From Sulfitobacter litoralis (GTDB lineage Bacteria > Pseudomonadota > Alphaproteobacteria > Rhodobacterales > Rhodobacteraceae), in the NCBI RefSeq assembly GCF_900103185.1, contig NZ_FNJD01000014.1, positions 1 through 64,000 of the forward strand: DNA of 64,000 nucleotides, in the 5' to 3' direction. Position 1 is the stretch's first letter. Every line of letters starts with the position of its first letter. Position numbers and translations under genes: made by a program. The notes beneath the pieces were generated by a model, which was not told where the DNA came from, made no database searches, and worked only from the letters and a program-made list of their open reading frames with translations. This document shows, in pieces, positions 35,096-44,318 of the stretch.

Positions 35096-36452
35096 CGCGA
35101 TCCCCAAGGGCGAGGTCAGCGCCGTCGCCCTTGGCAAACTTTCTGCCAAAGAAGTCGTCACGCACCGCCGTGTGCTGAACATCGCCATCCCCATTGTCAT
35201 CTCGAACGCCACAGTCCCCATTTTAGGGGCGGTCGATACAGGCGTGGTGGGGCAGATCGGATTAGCGGCCCCCATCGGTGCTGTGGGCATTGGCGCGATC
35301 ATCCTGTCTTCGCTCTACTGGGTATTCGGCTTTCTGCGCATGGGCACCGTGGGGCTAACTGCGCAGGCGGCAGGGAATAATGACGATGCAGAGGTCGCAG
35401 CCCTGCTGACGCGCGGGCTGCTGATCGGCGGGCTGGCGGGCTTGGCACTGGTTTTGCTGCAACTGCCGCTGTTCTGGGCGGCGTTCCAGGCGTCTCCGGC
35501 CAGCGCAGAGGTTGAAACGCTCGCACGGTCCTACATGGGCATCCGCATCTGGTCCGCGCCGGCGGCGATTGCGATCTATGCGATAACCGGCTGGTTGATC
35601 GCCCAAGAGCGTACCCGTGCCGTCCTGGTGGTACAGCTGTGGATGAACGGCATGAACATCTTGCTGGACCTGTGGTTTGTGCTGGGGCTGGATTGGGGCA
35701 TCGAAGGGGTCGCCATCGCGACGTTTCTGGCCGAATGGACGGGGGCGGCGCTTGGGCTGTGGTTCTGCCGCGCCGCTTTTGCCGTGCCCGCGTGGCGAGA
35801 CTGGGTGCAGGTTTTCGACAGACCGCGCTGGATCAAAATGATGAAGGTCAACGGCGACATCCTTGTGCGGTCCCTATTGCTACAGTCGATATTCGTCTCG
35901 TTCCTGTTTCTGGGGTCGGGCTTGGGCGACGTCAAGCTCGCGGCCAATCAGGTGCTTTTGCAATTTTTGATGATAACGGCCTTTGCGCTGGACGGGTTCG
36001 CCTTTGCTGCCGAGGCGTTGGTCGGGCGTGCCATGGGCGGCAAGCAACGCGATATCTTGCGTCGCGGTGCGCTGCTGACCAGCGGCTGGGGCCTGTTGGC
36101 CTGCGCACTGATGACGATTGCCTTCGCATGGGGCGGCGGCATGATCATTGATCTGATGACCACCGCGCCGCTGGTGCGGGCAGAGGCGCGGGTGTTCCTG
36201 CCCTATATGGTCGCGGCCCCGTTGCTGGGGTGGGCATCATGGATGCTGGACGGGATTTTCATCGGGGCCACACGGTCGCGGGACATGCGCAACATGATGG
36301 CGGTGTCGTTTGTGATTTACTGTGCGTGTGCGGCAGTGCTGGTCCCGTGGCTGGGCAATCACGGGCTGTGGATTTCGCTTCTGGTGTCCTTTGTCGCCCG
36401 TGGCGTGACACTGGGGCTGCGCTACCCTGCGCTGGAACGTGCCGCGGGCTAG
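35088..36452 (+). CDS. MATE family efflux transporter (DinF-like)
   Basis: A 454-residue inner-membrane protein with about 12 hydrophobic segments, in two six-helix halves starting near 28 and 240. MATE proteins export cationic or organic compounds using a Na+ or H+ gradient. Features of the family are NIAIPIVISNATVPILGAVD in helix 1 and the polar IATFLAEWTGAALGL helix. The start is GTG at 35088, inside the end of the thioesterase gene, so translation is coupled. The substrate is unknown; the operon links export to CoA-ester hydrolysis. Confidence 0.9.
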   Translation: MTDAIPKGEVSAVALGKLSAKEVVTHRRVLNIAIPIVISNATVPILGAVDTGVVGQIGLAAPIGAVGIGAIILSSLYWVFGFLRMGTVGLTAQAAGNNDDAEVAALLTRGLLIGGLAGLALVLLQLPLFWAAFQASPASAEVETLARSYMGIRIWSAPAAIAIYAITGWLIAQERTRAVLVVQLWMNGMNILLDLWFVLGLDWGIEGVAIATFLAEWTGAALGLWFCRAAFAVPAWRDWVQVFDRPRWIKMMKVNGDILVRSLLLQSIFVSFLFLGSGLGDVKLAANQVLLQFLMITAFALDGFAFAAEALVGRAMGGKQRDILRRGALLTSGWGLLACALMTIAFAWGGGMIIDLMTTAPLVRAEARVFLPYMVAAPLLGWASWMLDGIFIGATRSRDMRNMMAVSFVIYCACAAVLVPWLGNHGLWISLLVSFVARGVTLGLRYPALERAAG

Positions 36453-36507
36453 GAGACGTTGTGCCGAGGGTCGGGGCAGCGTCGCTTGAACGGCGCCCCG
36501 AATTCCA

Positions 36508-37551
36508 TCAAAGCCAAGCGCTGCGGTTACAACCGACGGCATCGGCGACGGTGTCAAATCCGTCTTGCTTCAATAGCTTATCGATCCCTTTGGCGATGTC
36601 CGATGCCAGCGACAGACCGCCATAGACCAGCGCGGTATAAAGCTGCACCGCCGATGCACCTGCGCAAATCTTGGCATAGGCATCTTCGGCCGAGCTGATG
36701 CCCCCGACGCCCACCAGTGGAATATCCGTGAGGGTAGATAGTCGCGCCAACACACGGGTGGACTTTTCGAACAGGGGCGCGCCCGACAGCCCGCCCATCT
36801 GGTCGCGCTGCGCGTTCTTCAGGCCGGCGCGGTCCAGTGTTGTGTTGGTGGCAATGATCGCTGCGACATCTGCGTCATTTGCAACCTCGGCCACATCGGC
36901 GATCTCTGCCTCGGTCAGGTCGGGGGCGATTTTCAGGAACACGGGCGTATCGCCGCGGACCTCCATAACGCCGGCCAAAAGCGCGGCAAGGGCGGCCTTG
37001 CCCTGAAGGTCGCGCAGCTTTTCGGTGTTGGGCGATGATACATTGACTGTGGCGAAATCGACGTGGTCGCGGGCCAGCTCCATCACGCGGGCGAAATCGG
37101 CGGCGCGGTCGGTGCTGGTCTTGTTGGCCCCAAGGTTCAGCCCCACGGGCACACCCGCGCCGCGGCGTGCCAGACGGGTGCAGATCGCCTGCATGCCTTC
37201 GTTGTTAAAGCCAAAGCGGTTGATCGCCGCGCGGTCCTCGGTCAGGCGGAACAGACGGGGTTTGTCATTGCCGGGTTGGGGCAGGGGCGTGGCGGCCCCC
37301 ACTTCGATAAAGCCGAAACCCGCGTTGGACAGCGGCGCGACGGCGGTGGCGTTTTTGTCAAACCCCGCAGCAAGCCCGACGGGGTTCGGCAGGCTCATCC
37401 CCGCCAGCGAGGTCTTTAGCCGCTTTGACGTGACCGGACCGGGCGCGGGCGCAAGGCCAAGCCGCAGTGCGGTGATCGCCAGACCATGCGCAGTTTCAGG
37501 ATCTACCTGATGCAGGGCGCGCAGCCCCAGCTGCTCGACCATACGCTTCAT
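36508..37551 (-). CDS. pyrD: Dihydroorotate dehydrogenase (quinone)
   Basis: Oxidises dihydroorotate to orotate and passes electrons to ubiquinone at the inner membrane. The 347 residues are the class 2 form: an N-terminal amphipathic helical extension (about 1-45) and the FMN barrel, with the catalytic Ser in [15 protein letters not shown] and the NRFGFNNEG and VGVGGISS segments. It is the third gene after DUF952 and DUF1330 genes, its ATG overlapping the stop of the latter (ATGA). Confidence 0.96.
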   Translation of the reverse strand: MKRMVEQLGLRALHQVDPETAHGLAITALRLGLAPAPGPVTSKRLKTSLAGMSLPNPVGLAAGFDKNATAVAPLSNAGFGFIEVGAATPLPQPGNDKPRLFRLTEDRAAINRFGFNNEGMQAICTRLARRGAGVPVGLNLGANKTSTDRAADFARVMELARDHVDFATVNVSSPNTEKLRDLQGKAALAALLAGVMEVRGDTPVFLKIAPDLTEAEIADVAEVANDADVAAIIATNTTLDRAGLKNAQRDQMGGLSGAPLFEKSTRVLARLSTLTDIPLVGVGGISSAEDAYAKICAGASAVQLYTALVYGGLSLASDIAKGIDKLLKQDGFDTVADAVGCNRSAWL

Positions 37552-37979
37552 GCAAATTCATCCGTTAGGGGCAGCGGGGCGCTGCGGATCAGGCGCGATG
37601 TGACAACCGCAGCCTGACGGTGCACCACTGCCTGTTTGTACCGCGGGTCCGAGATCATCTGCAAAAACGCGTGTGCGTTGGGGTATTGCGCGATGAACAT
37701 CACATCCCACGCCTCGTCCGAGGGGCCGATCAAGGTCGTCTCGAACTGGCCACGCCACAGGATCGACCCGCCGACATCTGCCAGCACCGGCCCACTTTCC
37801 GCGCCGTAATTCTTGTAGGCTTGCGCCCCTGTCAGCGCTTTGGCCGCCAATGCGTGATCGTCGGGGTAGGCGGCCGTGTCGCGCAGTTTGACAAGGTTCA
37901 CCATGTTCAGCGGCGTGTCGCGGTCCAGCCCCTTAAAGGCATCAAACTGGGCGCGATCCGGGTCAATATAGCCTGTCAT
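37548..37979 (-). CDS. DUF1330-like protein
   Basis: A 143-residue protein with the ferredoxin-like, dimeric alpha-beta barrel pattern of the DUF1330/NIPSNAP-type group: [49 protein letters not shown] and [19 protein letters not shown]. The function is unknown. It overlaps both neighbours by one to four bases, so it is co-translated with pyrD and the DUF952 gene. Confidence 0.8.
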   Translation of the reverse strand: MTGYIDPDRAQFDAFKGLDRDTPLNMVNLVKLRDTAAYPDDHALAAKALTGAQAYKNYGAESGPVLADVGGSILWRGQFETTLIGPSDEAWDVMFIAQYPNAHAFLQMISDPRYKQAVVHRQAAVVTSRLIRSAPLPLTDEFA

Positions 37980-38326
37980 TATTCGGCCTCCTTAAAGCCA
38001 GCGGGAAAGTCATGCGCCCCGTCCACCAACGGCAGCGGCTGCGCCCAAACAACGTCTTCTAGCGCCAGTGCGCGGTACAGATGCGGGAATTTGGCACCGC
38101 CCCGCGATACCTCCCATTTCAGCGCATCGCCAAGGCGGTCAGTCTCTACGGCCAGCAGAAACAGATCTGCCTCGCCCGCAAAGTGTTTCGCCGCAGTTTC
38201 AGCGGCCTGTTCAGAGGTCGAGAAATGCACATAGCCGTCGGCCACATCAATCGGCGCGCCGGCGGTAGAGCCGTCGCGGCGCAGGGCCTGCCATTCATCG
38301 GAGCGGAAAATTTTGTAAATCAACAT
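37979..38326 (-). CDS. DUF952 family protein
   Basis: A 115-residue protein starting MLIYKIFRSDEWQALRRDGS and with GYVHFSTSEQAAETAAKHF and GAKFPHLYRAL, the features of DUF952. The conserved His and Arg/Tyr residues suggest an ADP-ribosyltransferase-like fold, but no activity is known. The ATG at 38326 is chosen because the upstream frame (to 38545) overlaps the neighbouring gene's signal peptide and lacks homology. It is the first gene of the pyrD operon. Confidence 0.82.
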   Translation of the reverse strand: MLIYKIFRSDEWQALRRDGSTAGAPIDVADGYVHFSTSEQAAETAAKHFAGEADLFLLAVETDRLGDALKWEVSRGGAKFPHLYRALALEDVVWAQPLPLVDGAHDFPAGFKEAE

Positions 38327-38495
38327 AGCCGCTGTGATGCCTTGGTCGGTGCAAACGGTCAAGGGCTGTGCGCTTTGCCGCAGCGCAGGGCGGTGACCTT
38401 GGGGAAGGGCGGGTTTGCGCTCAGATGGTCTTTGACAAGGGGGCAAACTGGGGGTCACCATAGGTGCATAATTCAACCCAAAGGGGGGACCCATC

Positions 38496-40052
38496 ATGAA
38501 ACGATTCCTGACAGCCACGGCAGCGCTCGCGCTGACCTCGGGCATGGCAGCGGCGGACTACAGCCTGACCATCCTGCACACTAATGACTTTCACGCGCGG
38601 TTTGAACCGATCAGCAAATACGACGGACCGTGCTCCGCCGAGGATAATACCGCCGGTGAATGTTTCGGTGGCACCGCGCGGCTCGTCAACGCGATCAAGG
38701 ACGCCAAGTCGCGCACCAACAATCATGTACTGGTCGACGGCGGGGATCAGTTTCAGGGCTCACTGTTCTACACCCACTACAAGGGCAAGGTGGCGGCCGA
38801 GATGATGAACATGCTGGGCTATGACGGCATGACCGTGGGCAACCATGAATTTGACGACGGCCCCGAAGTGCTTGCCGGCTTTATGGAGGCGATCAACTTT
38901 CCCATACTGATGTCGAATGCAGATGTATCCGCCGAACCGCTGCTGGCCGACAAGCTGGCGAAATCGACCGTCATCGAACGCGGCGGCGAGAAAATCGGCC
39001 TGATCGGGCTGACCACCGAAGACACGCCTGATTTGGCAAGCCCCGGCGAGAACGTCGTGTTCTCTGATTCAGTGGCCGCCGTGCAGGGCGAGGTCGACCT
39101 GTTGACCGCGCAGGGGGTAAACAAGATCATCGTGCTGAGCCACTCGGGCTACAAGGTGGACCAGATGGTCGCGGAAAACACCACGGGTGTCGATGTGATC
39201 GTTGGCGGGCACAGCAACACACTGCTGAGCAATACCCAAGAACGCGCCGAAGGGGCGTATCCGACTATGGTTAATGAAACGGCGATCGTGCAAGCCTATG
39301 CCTACGGCAAATTTCTGGGCGAGCTGAATGTCTCCTTTGACGACGAAGGCAACATCAAGGAAGCCTCGGGCGAGCCGATCCTGATCGATGCCGGCGTCGC
39401 CGAAGATGAAACCACCGTCGCGCGTCTCAGCGAGTTGGCCCAACCCCTGGAAGAGCTGCGCAGCAAAGTCGTCGCCGAAACCACCGACGCGATCGAGGGC
39501 GACCGGTCGGTCTGCCGCGTACAGGAGTGTCAGATGGGGAATCTGGTCGCCGACGCGATGCTGGCCCGTGTGGCAGATCAGGGTATCGAGGTCGCGATCC
39601 AGAACAGTGGCGGTCTGCGGTCCTCTATCGATGCGGGCGAGGTCACGATGGGCGAAGTGCTGGCCGTACTGCCGTTTCAGAACACGCTGTCTACATTTCA
39701 GGTCACCGGCGCTGCGCTGGTCGAGGCGTTGGAAAACGGTGTGAGCCAGATCGACGAAGTCGCCGGTCGTTTCCCCCAGGTCGCGGGCATGACCTTTACC
39801 GTTGACCCAAGCGCTGACGCGGGCAGCCGGATCAGCGATGTCACCGTTTCGGGTATGCGGCTAGATCCGGAAAAGACCTATGGCGTCGTGTCCAATAACT
39901 ACGTGCGCAACGGCGGCGACGGCTATGAACCGTTCAAGACCGCGCAAAACGCCTATGACTACGGTCCGGATCTGGCAGATGTGACGGCTGAATTTATCGC
40001 CGCCAACGGGGCCTACACGCCCTATACAGATGGCCGCATCACGGTGAAGTAA
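38496..40052 (+). CDS. Periplasmic bifunctional metallophosphatase / 5'-nucleotidase
   Basis: A 518-residue UshA-like enzyme that hydrolyses nucleotides outside the inner membrane to recover phosphate and nucleosides. The signal peptide is MKRFLTATAALALTSGMAAA. The two-metal site is visible as HTNDFHARF, DGGDQFQGS, VGNHEFDDG and VGGHSN. The C-terminal nucleotide-binding domain starts near 345 (QNSGGLRSSI and NNYVRNGGDGYEPF). Cys residues in the loops may form disulfides. It is divergent from the DUF952 gene. Confidence 0.93.
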   Translation: MKRFLTATAALALTSGMAAADYSLTILHTNDFHARFEPISKYDGPCSAEDNTAGECFGGTARLVNAIKDAKSRTNNHVLVDGGDQFQGSLFYTHYKGKVAAEMMNMLGYDGMTVGNHEFDDGPEVLAGFMEAINFPILMSNADVSAEPLLADKLAKSTVIERGGEKIGLIGLTTEDTPDLASPGENVVFSDSVAAVQGEVDLLTAQGVNKIIVLSHSGYKVDQMVAENTTGVDVIVGGHSNTLLSNTQERAEGAYPTMVNETAIVQAYAYGKFLGELNVSFDDEGNIKEASGEPILIDAGVAEDETTVARLSELAQPLEELRSKVVAETTDAIEGDRSVCRVQECQMGNLVADAMLARVADQGIEVAIQNSGGLRSSIDAGEVTMGEVLAVLPFQNTLSTFQVTGAALVEALENGVSQIDEVAGRFPQVAGMTFTVDPSADAGSRISDVTVSGMRLDPEKTYGVVSNNYVRNGGDGYEPFKTAQNAYDYGPDLADVTAEFIAANGAYTPYTDGRITVK

Positions 40053-40074
40053 TCAGCCTGCTGTAAAAAGAAAC

Positions 40075-40102
40075 GGCGCGCCTCTAACAACAGGGGCGCG
40101 CC
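40075..40102. terminator. Hairpin after the nucleotidase gene
   Basis: GGCGCGCC (40075-40082) pairs with GGCGCGCC (40095-40102), 23 bases past the stop and before the convergent cupredoxin-like gene. The U-run is weak. Confidence 0.5.
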
Positions 40103-40147
40103 ATTCTCATGTCTCGGCGCGGCGCAAGCCGCAGACTGTCCGATATA

Positions 40148-40504
40148 TCAGTTGCTTAGCGGTGCCGGATCAAAGCTGACTTCACCACTGTAGCTTACGG
40201 GGTTGTCCCCCTCGGACGCGCCGATAAAAGTGACTTGAGCGCCTGCTTCTACCGTATGGCGATAGCTTTCGCCGTTTTGCAGCGTTCCCGACGTCCATGA
40301 CCCGTTGCCGCCGCTAACGGTTCGAGCGGCATTCGCGTTATTGACGAAACTCAGCTCATCTCCGGCTTTGACGTAGATCACTGCAGGAAAAAAAGCCTCG
40401 TCGAAGATGATGATGTCATGCGTCTGCGCCGTGGCCGCGTTGGCCGTCGCAAGCGTCATAACGGTGGCACCGACCGCGGCGAATTTGGTAAATGAAATTG
40501 GCAT
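40148..40504 (-). CDS. Secreted cupredoxin-like protein lacking the copper ligands
   Basis: A 118-residue exported protein; residues 1-26 are a signal peptide ending near ATA-Q. The rest follows the plastocyanin/amicyanin plan: FDEAFFPAVIYVKAGDELSF, VNNANAARTVSGG, and a GTLQNGESYRHTVEAGAQV strand. The copper sites are missing: the first His position reads ARTV, and the C-x-x-H-x-x-M loop is replaced by GASEGDNPVSYSG. The mature protein has no Cys or Met. It may bind something other than type 1 copper or be structural. ATG 40504 follows GGGAG. Confidence 0.7.
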   Translation of the reverse strand: MPISFTKFAAVGATVMTLATANAATAQTHDIIIFDEAFFPAVIYVKAGDELSFVNNANAARTVSGGNGSWTSGTLQNGESYRHTVEAGAQVTFIGASEGDNPVSYSGEVSFDPAPLSN

Positions 40505-40609
40505 TCCAATGCTCCCTTTCAAAGGGGCCCCCCCTAAATTGATACGTGGGAGGTATCGTGCCATTACGGCGGAAATAGGGCATCTGTGCCGCTATACCTT
40601 GCCGATATG

Positions 40610-41518
40610 TTAAAGAACTTGGCCCGTCTGCCCGTCCAGCCATGTCATGAACGACTGCAGGGCTGCGGTTTCAGCGCGATCTTCTGGCCAGACAAGGTAG
40701 TAGTTCCCGATGCTTTGCGTTGTCTGGGTCGACGCCAACACCAGCTGGGCATCACGCAAATAGGGCTCGGCTGAAAACGTAGGGAGCAGCGCCACCCCCA
40801 ACCCGTGCACCGCCGCCTGCGCCATTGTCGAAAACTGATCGAACATCATACCGGCGGGGGGCTCTTGCGTGACACCAAGGGCGCTCAGCCAGCGCGACCA
40901 GCCGCGCGGGCGCGTATCCAGGTGCAGTAAGGGAAACCGCAGGATCTGGCTGGGGTCGTCCAGCGGTTCAGTCAGCAGCTCGGGCGCACAGACAGGCACA
41001 ACGGTTTCCGGCATCAGCGATAGATAGCGCACGCCGGGCCAGTCTTCCTTGCCAAAATGTATTGCAGCGTCAAAGGGGCTGTTCTGAAACGAAAACGGGT
41101 GCAGTCGCGTGCTGAGGTTCACCGTCACCTCTGGATGCGCCTGAGCAAAGTCGCGCAGCCGTGGGGCCAACCAGTGCATTCCGAAGCCGGGCAGGATCGC
41201 GAGGTTCAACGCGCCTGCAATCGGGTTTGTACGCGCAGTTATCGACGCCTGTGCCAGCCGGTTCAACACATCACGTACCTGAATTACATAGCTTTTACCG
41301 GCCTCCGTCAGAACCAGTTGCCGCCCCATCCGGTCCAGCAAGGCGACGTTCAACTGCGCCTCTAACGTCTTGAGCTGCCGACTGATCGCGCTTTGCGTGA
41401 GTGACAGTTCCTGCGCCGCGAGCGTGGCGCTGCCCAACCGCGCCACAGCTTCGAAGGCGAGCAGGGCGTTGACCGAGGGAAGGAACCGACGCGGGGCGAT
41501 CATATGACTTAAACTCAT
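40610..41518 (-). CDS. LysR family regulator, probable regulator of gcdH
   Basis: A 302-residue LysR-type regulator. The N-terminal helix-turn-helix covers about 17-45 (ARLGSATLAAQELSLTQSAI) and the effector domain about 95-300, resembling the GcvA-like group. It is divergent from gcdH with 83 bp between starts, the common arrangement for a LysR controlling its neighbour; a regulator called GcdR occupies this place in other proteobacteria. An internal ATG at 41503 is a possible alternative start. Confidence 0.88.
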   Translation of the reverse strand: MSLSHMIAPRRFLPSVNALLAFEAVARLGSATLAAQELSLTQSAISRQLKTLEAQLNVALLDRMGRQLVLTEAGKSYVIQVRDVLNRLAQASITARTNPIAGALNLAILPGFGMHWLAPRLRDFAQAHPEVTVNLSTRLHPFSFQNSPFDAAIHFGKEDWPGVRYLSLMPETVVPVCAPELLTEPLDDPSQILRFPLLHLDTRPRGWSRWLSALGVTQEPPAGMMFDQFSTMAQAAVHGLGVALLPTFSAEPYLRDAQLVLASTQTTQSIGNYYLVWPEDRAETAALQSFMTWLDGQTGQVL

Positions 41519-41601
41519 AGGTTCAGGAGTAACCAGCGATAGTCTTTCGCCGCATGCTTTGCAATACTATGGCCAAATCTGAACCCCGAGGAGGATATAA
41601 G

Positions 41602-42825
41602 ATGAGCACCGAATTGCCCGTATTGAAAGCCAAAGACGCCCCAGACATGGGCAGCTTTGATTGGGCGGATGCCTTCCGCCTGAGCGAACAGTTGACCGAA
41701 GACGAGCGCATGATCCAAGAAAGTGCGCGCGCCTACGCTCAGGAAAAACTGCAGCCCCGCATCATTGACGCCTTCGCGAACGAAACCACAGATGAAGGTA
41801 TCTTCAAGGAAATGGGCGACATGGGCCTGTTGGGCGTCACGGTGCCCGAGCAATACGGCGGTCTGGGCGGCAACTATGTTTCCTACGGTCTGGTCGCCCG
41901 CGAAGTTGAACGTGTGGACAGCGGCTACCGGTCGATGATGTCGGTGCAATCCAGCCTCGTGATGTACCCGATCTATGCGTATGGCTCGGAAGAGCAGCGC
42001 ATGAAGTACCTGCCCAAACTGTCCAGCGGTGAATTCATCGGTTGCTTTGGTCTGACCGAACCCGATGCAGGCTCTGACCCTGCGGGCATGAAAACCCGTG
42101 CCGTGAAAACGGCCAACGGCTACAAGCTGACCGGTTCCAAAATGTGGATCTCGAACGCGCCGATCGCCGATGTTTTCGTGGTATGGGCCAAGTCGGAAGA
42201 GCACGGCGGCAAGATCCGCGGCTTTATCCTTGAAAAGGGCATGAAGGGTCTGTCCGCACCAAAAATCGGCAACAAGCTGTCGCTGCGCGCATCGATCACA
42301 GGCGAGATCGTAATGGACAACGTCGAAGTCGGCGAAGATGCGTTGCTGCCCCATGTCGAAGGCCTGAAAGGCCCGTTCGGCTGTCTCAACCGCGCTCGCT
42401 ATGGCATCAGCTGGGGCGCATTGGGGGCCGCTGAATTCTGCTGGCACGCCTCGCGCCAGTACGGTCTGGACCGCAAGCAGTTCAACAAACCGCTGGCGCA
42501 GACACAGCTGTTCCAAAAGAAACTTGCTGACATGCAGACCGAAATCGCGCTTGGCTTGCAAGCCTCGTTGCAAGTGGGTCGCTTGATGGACAACGCCAAC
42601 GCCGCGCCCGAGATGATCTCCATCGTCAAGCGCAACAACTGCGGCAAGGCGCTGGACATCGCCCGCATGTCGCGCGACATGCACGGCGGCAACGGCATCA
42701 GCGGTGAATTCCAGGTCATCCGCCACATGATGAACCTTGAAACCGTGAACACCTACGAAGGCACGCACGACGTGCACGCGCTGATCCTGGGCCGCGCCCA
42801 GACCGGCCTGCAGGCGTTCTTCTAA
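41602..42825 (+). CDS. gcdH: Glutaryl-CoA dehydrogenase
   Basis: FAD enzyme that oxidises and decarboxylates glutaryl-CoA to crotonyl-CoA in lysine and tryptophan breakdown. The 407 residues include Arg110 in [14 protein letters not shown], which holds the glutaryl carboxylate in known enzymes, TEPDAGSDP, and the catalytic Glu386 in [19 protein letters not shown] 41602 follows GAGGAGG. A long frame on the other strand is a shadow. The LysR gene beside it is the probable regulator. Confidence 0.96.
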   Translation: MSTELPVLKAKDAPDMGSFDWADAFRLSEQLTEDERMIQESARAYAQEKLQPRIIDAFANETTDEGIFKEMGDMGLLGVTVPEQYGGLGGNYVSYGLVAREVERVDSGYRSMMSVQSSLVMYPIYAYGSEEQRMKYLPKLSSGEFIGCFGLTEPDAGSDPAGMKTRAVKTANGYKLTGSKMWISNAPIADVFVVWAKSEEHGGKIRGFILEKGMKGLSAPKIGNKLSLRASITGEIVMDNVEVGEDALLPHVEGLKGPFGCLNRARYGISWGALGAAEFCWHASRQYGLDRKQFNKPLAQTQLFQKKLADMQTEIALGLQASLQVGRLMDNANAAPEMISIVKRNNCGKALDIARMSRDMHGGNGISGEFQVIRHMMNLETVNTYEGTHDVHALILGRAQTGLQAFF

Positions 42826-42834
42826 AGCGACGAC

Positions 42835-42856
42835 AGAGGGGGCTTTGGCCCCCTCT
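42835..42856 (+). terminator. Terminator of gcdH
   Basis: AGAGGGGGC (42835-42843) pairs with GCCCCCTCT (42848-42856) around a four-base loop, nine bases after the stop. Confidence 0.75.
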
Positions 42857-42917
42857 CATCCCATCCTGCACGTGGCTGAAACAGCTTGCTGTAGGATCGT
42901 GCCCGACCCCTCATGAC

Positions 42918-42976
42918 ATTTCCAAATGGCTTTAAATCCCGGGGGACCGGGGGCTGGCCCCCGTCGCCGCTCCGCG
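42918..42976 (+). repeat. Dispersed intergenic repeat, family B copy 2
   Basis: ATTTCCAAATGGCTTTAAAT then CCCGGGG and a GGGGGCTGGCCCCC palindrome. It shares its head with the copies at 8147 and 50145, and the palindrome with family A. Confidence 0.7.
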
Positions 42977-42989
42977 CCAATCGCTGGGA

Positions 42990-44315
42990 CTACAGTGCAC
43001 GCGCACGCGCCACGAAAGCCACTGCATCTGCGGGGGCCTGTCCCATCTGGATCGACGGGTCGAACAGGTCTTCGGCCACGTCGGGATAATCTGCCCGCAC
43101 CAGATCGGCCAGCGGCACCTGCTTTGCCATTGCGTCCTGACACAGCTGTTTTGTGATCTTCTGAGCTTGGGGGCGAGGCATGGTTTCGGCCAGCGCAAAG
43201 CTGAGCGCTTCGGCGTGGATCAACCCCAAACCATGGGTCAGCGCGCTGTGCATTTTGACAGGATGCGGCGTCAGCCCCGCAACGAGCGTTTTGGCATGGG
43301 TCAGGGCTGCGGCAAGGCTCAACGTCAATTGCGGTACGGCCATCCATTCGGCAAACCACGCACCGCCGTCGCGCTGGTGCTGGTGCGCGGCAGCGGCCTG
43401 AAGCGTGGCACGCTGGCCGGTGAACTGATGCCCCAAGGCGACAATTGCGGAGGGCGCTACTGGGTTCTGCTTTTGCGGCATGGTGGACGAGGCACCAGCC
43501 GCGCCAAGGGCAAGCTCGGCGGTTTCGGTCATGGTCAGCGCCAGCGTGCTTTGCGCGATATGCGCCAGCGCTGCCATCACGCGGCCCTGCCAATCGGCGA
43601 TGCGCAGCACGGGGCCACGGTCCACATGCCAGCTGCGCCCGGGATCCCTCAGGCCAAGCGCTTGGGCCAGTTGCGCACGCGTCTCGGCGGCTGTCGGGCC
43701 AAGCGCCGATCCCGTGCCAGCCGCCCCCGATAGGGACACGAACAGCGACCCTTCGCGGAGCGCCTCAAGCTGGTCCAGCGCATCACACAGCGGCATGCCC
43801 CATTCGGCCAGAACCGCGCCCCAGCTGGTGGGAGTGGCGTGTTGACCGTAGGTGCGGGCGGGCATCGGCAGGGACTGGTGCTGTTCGGCACCTGCCGCAA
43901 AGGTCGCGATGATGTCGCGCAGGTCCGTTTCGGCCAGCTTAAGCGCCTGGCGCAGTCGCAGCATCAGCGCGGTATCGATGATATCCTGACTTGTGGCCCC
44001 CCAATGCACATGCTGAGCAAATTCCGGTGCCTGCATTTCGGCGCGGAACTGGGCCAACAGTCCCGGTACAGACACGCCGTTTTCCCCCGTAGAGGCCGCA
44101 ATCGCGCCGGGATCGACCTGAATTTCCAGCGAGGCACGGTGGATCGCGGCGGCGCTCAGTTCGGGGATGACGCCAAGGCTGCCTTGTACTTTGGCCAACG
44201 CGCCTTCGACCAGCAGCATCGCGCGGATCGCAGCGGTGTCGGAAAACAGCCGCCCCGCGTCACCGGTGTTGAAAAGTTGTGCGAACAGGGGGCTGTCAAA
44301 GACGCTGGCGGCCAT
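42990..44315 (-). CDS. pcaB: 3-carboxy-cis,cis-muconate cycloisomerase
   Basis: Closes carboxymuconate to carboxymuconolactone in the protocatechuate branch of the beta-ketoadipate pathway. The 441 residues belong to the fumarase/aspartase superfamily, with the signature loop GAAGASSTMPQKQNPV near 270-285 and HVHWGATSQDIIDTA near 103. The last gene of a six-gene run; it follows the hydrolase by three bases. Confidence 0.92.
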   Translation of the reverse strand: MAASVFDSPLFAQLFNTGDAGRLFSDTAAIRAMLLVEGALAKVQGSLGVIPELSAAAIHRASLEIQVDPGAIAASTGENGVSVPGLLAQFRAEMQAPEFAQHVHWGATSQDIIDTALMLRLRQALKLAETDLRDIIATFAAGAEQHQSLPMPARTYGQHATPTSWGAVLAEWGMPLCDALDQLEALREGSLFVSLSGAAGTGSALGPTAAETRAQLAQALGLRDPGRSWHVDRGPVLRIADWQGRVMAALAHIAQSTLALTMTETAELALGAAGASSTMPQKQNPVAPSAIVALGHQFTGQRATLQAAAAHQHQRDGGAWFAEWMAVPQLTLSLAAALTHAKTLVAGLTPHPVKMHSALTHGLGLIHAEALSFALAETMPRPQAQKITKQLCQDAMAKQVPLADLVRADYPDVAEDLFDPSIQMGQAPADAVAFVARARAL

Positions 44316-44318
44316 GGG

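Noticed and set aside
41515-42777. 420-codon minus-strand frame opposite gcdH
   Set aside because: It covers gcdH, whose active-site residues are all present, and overlaps the LysR start.
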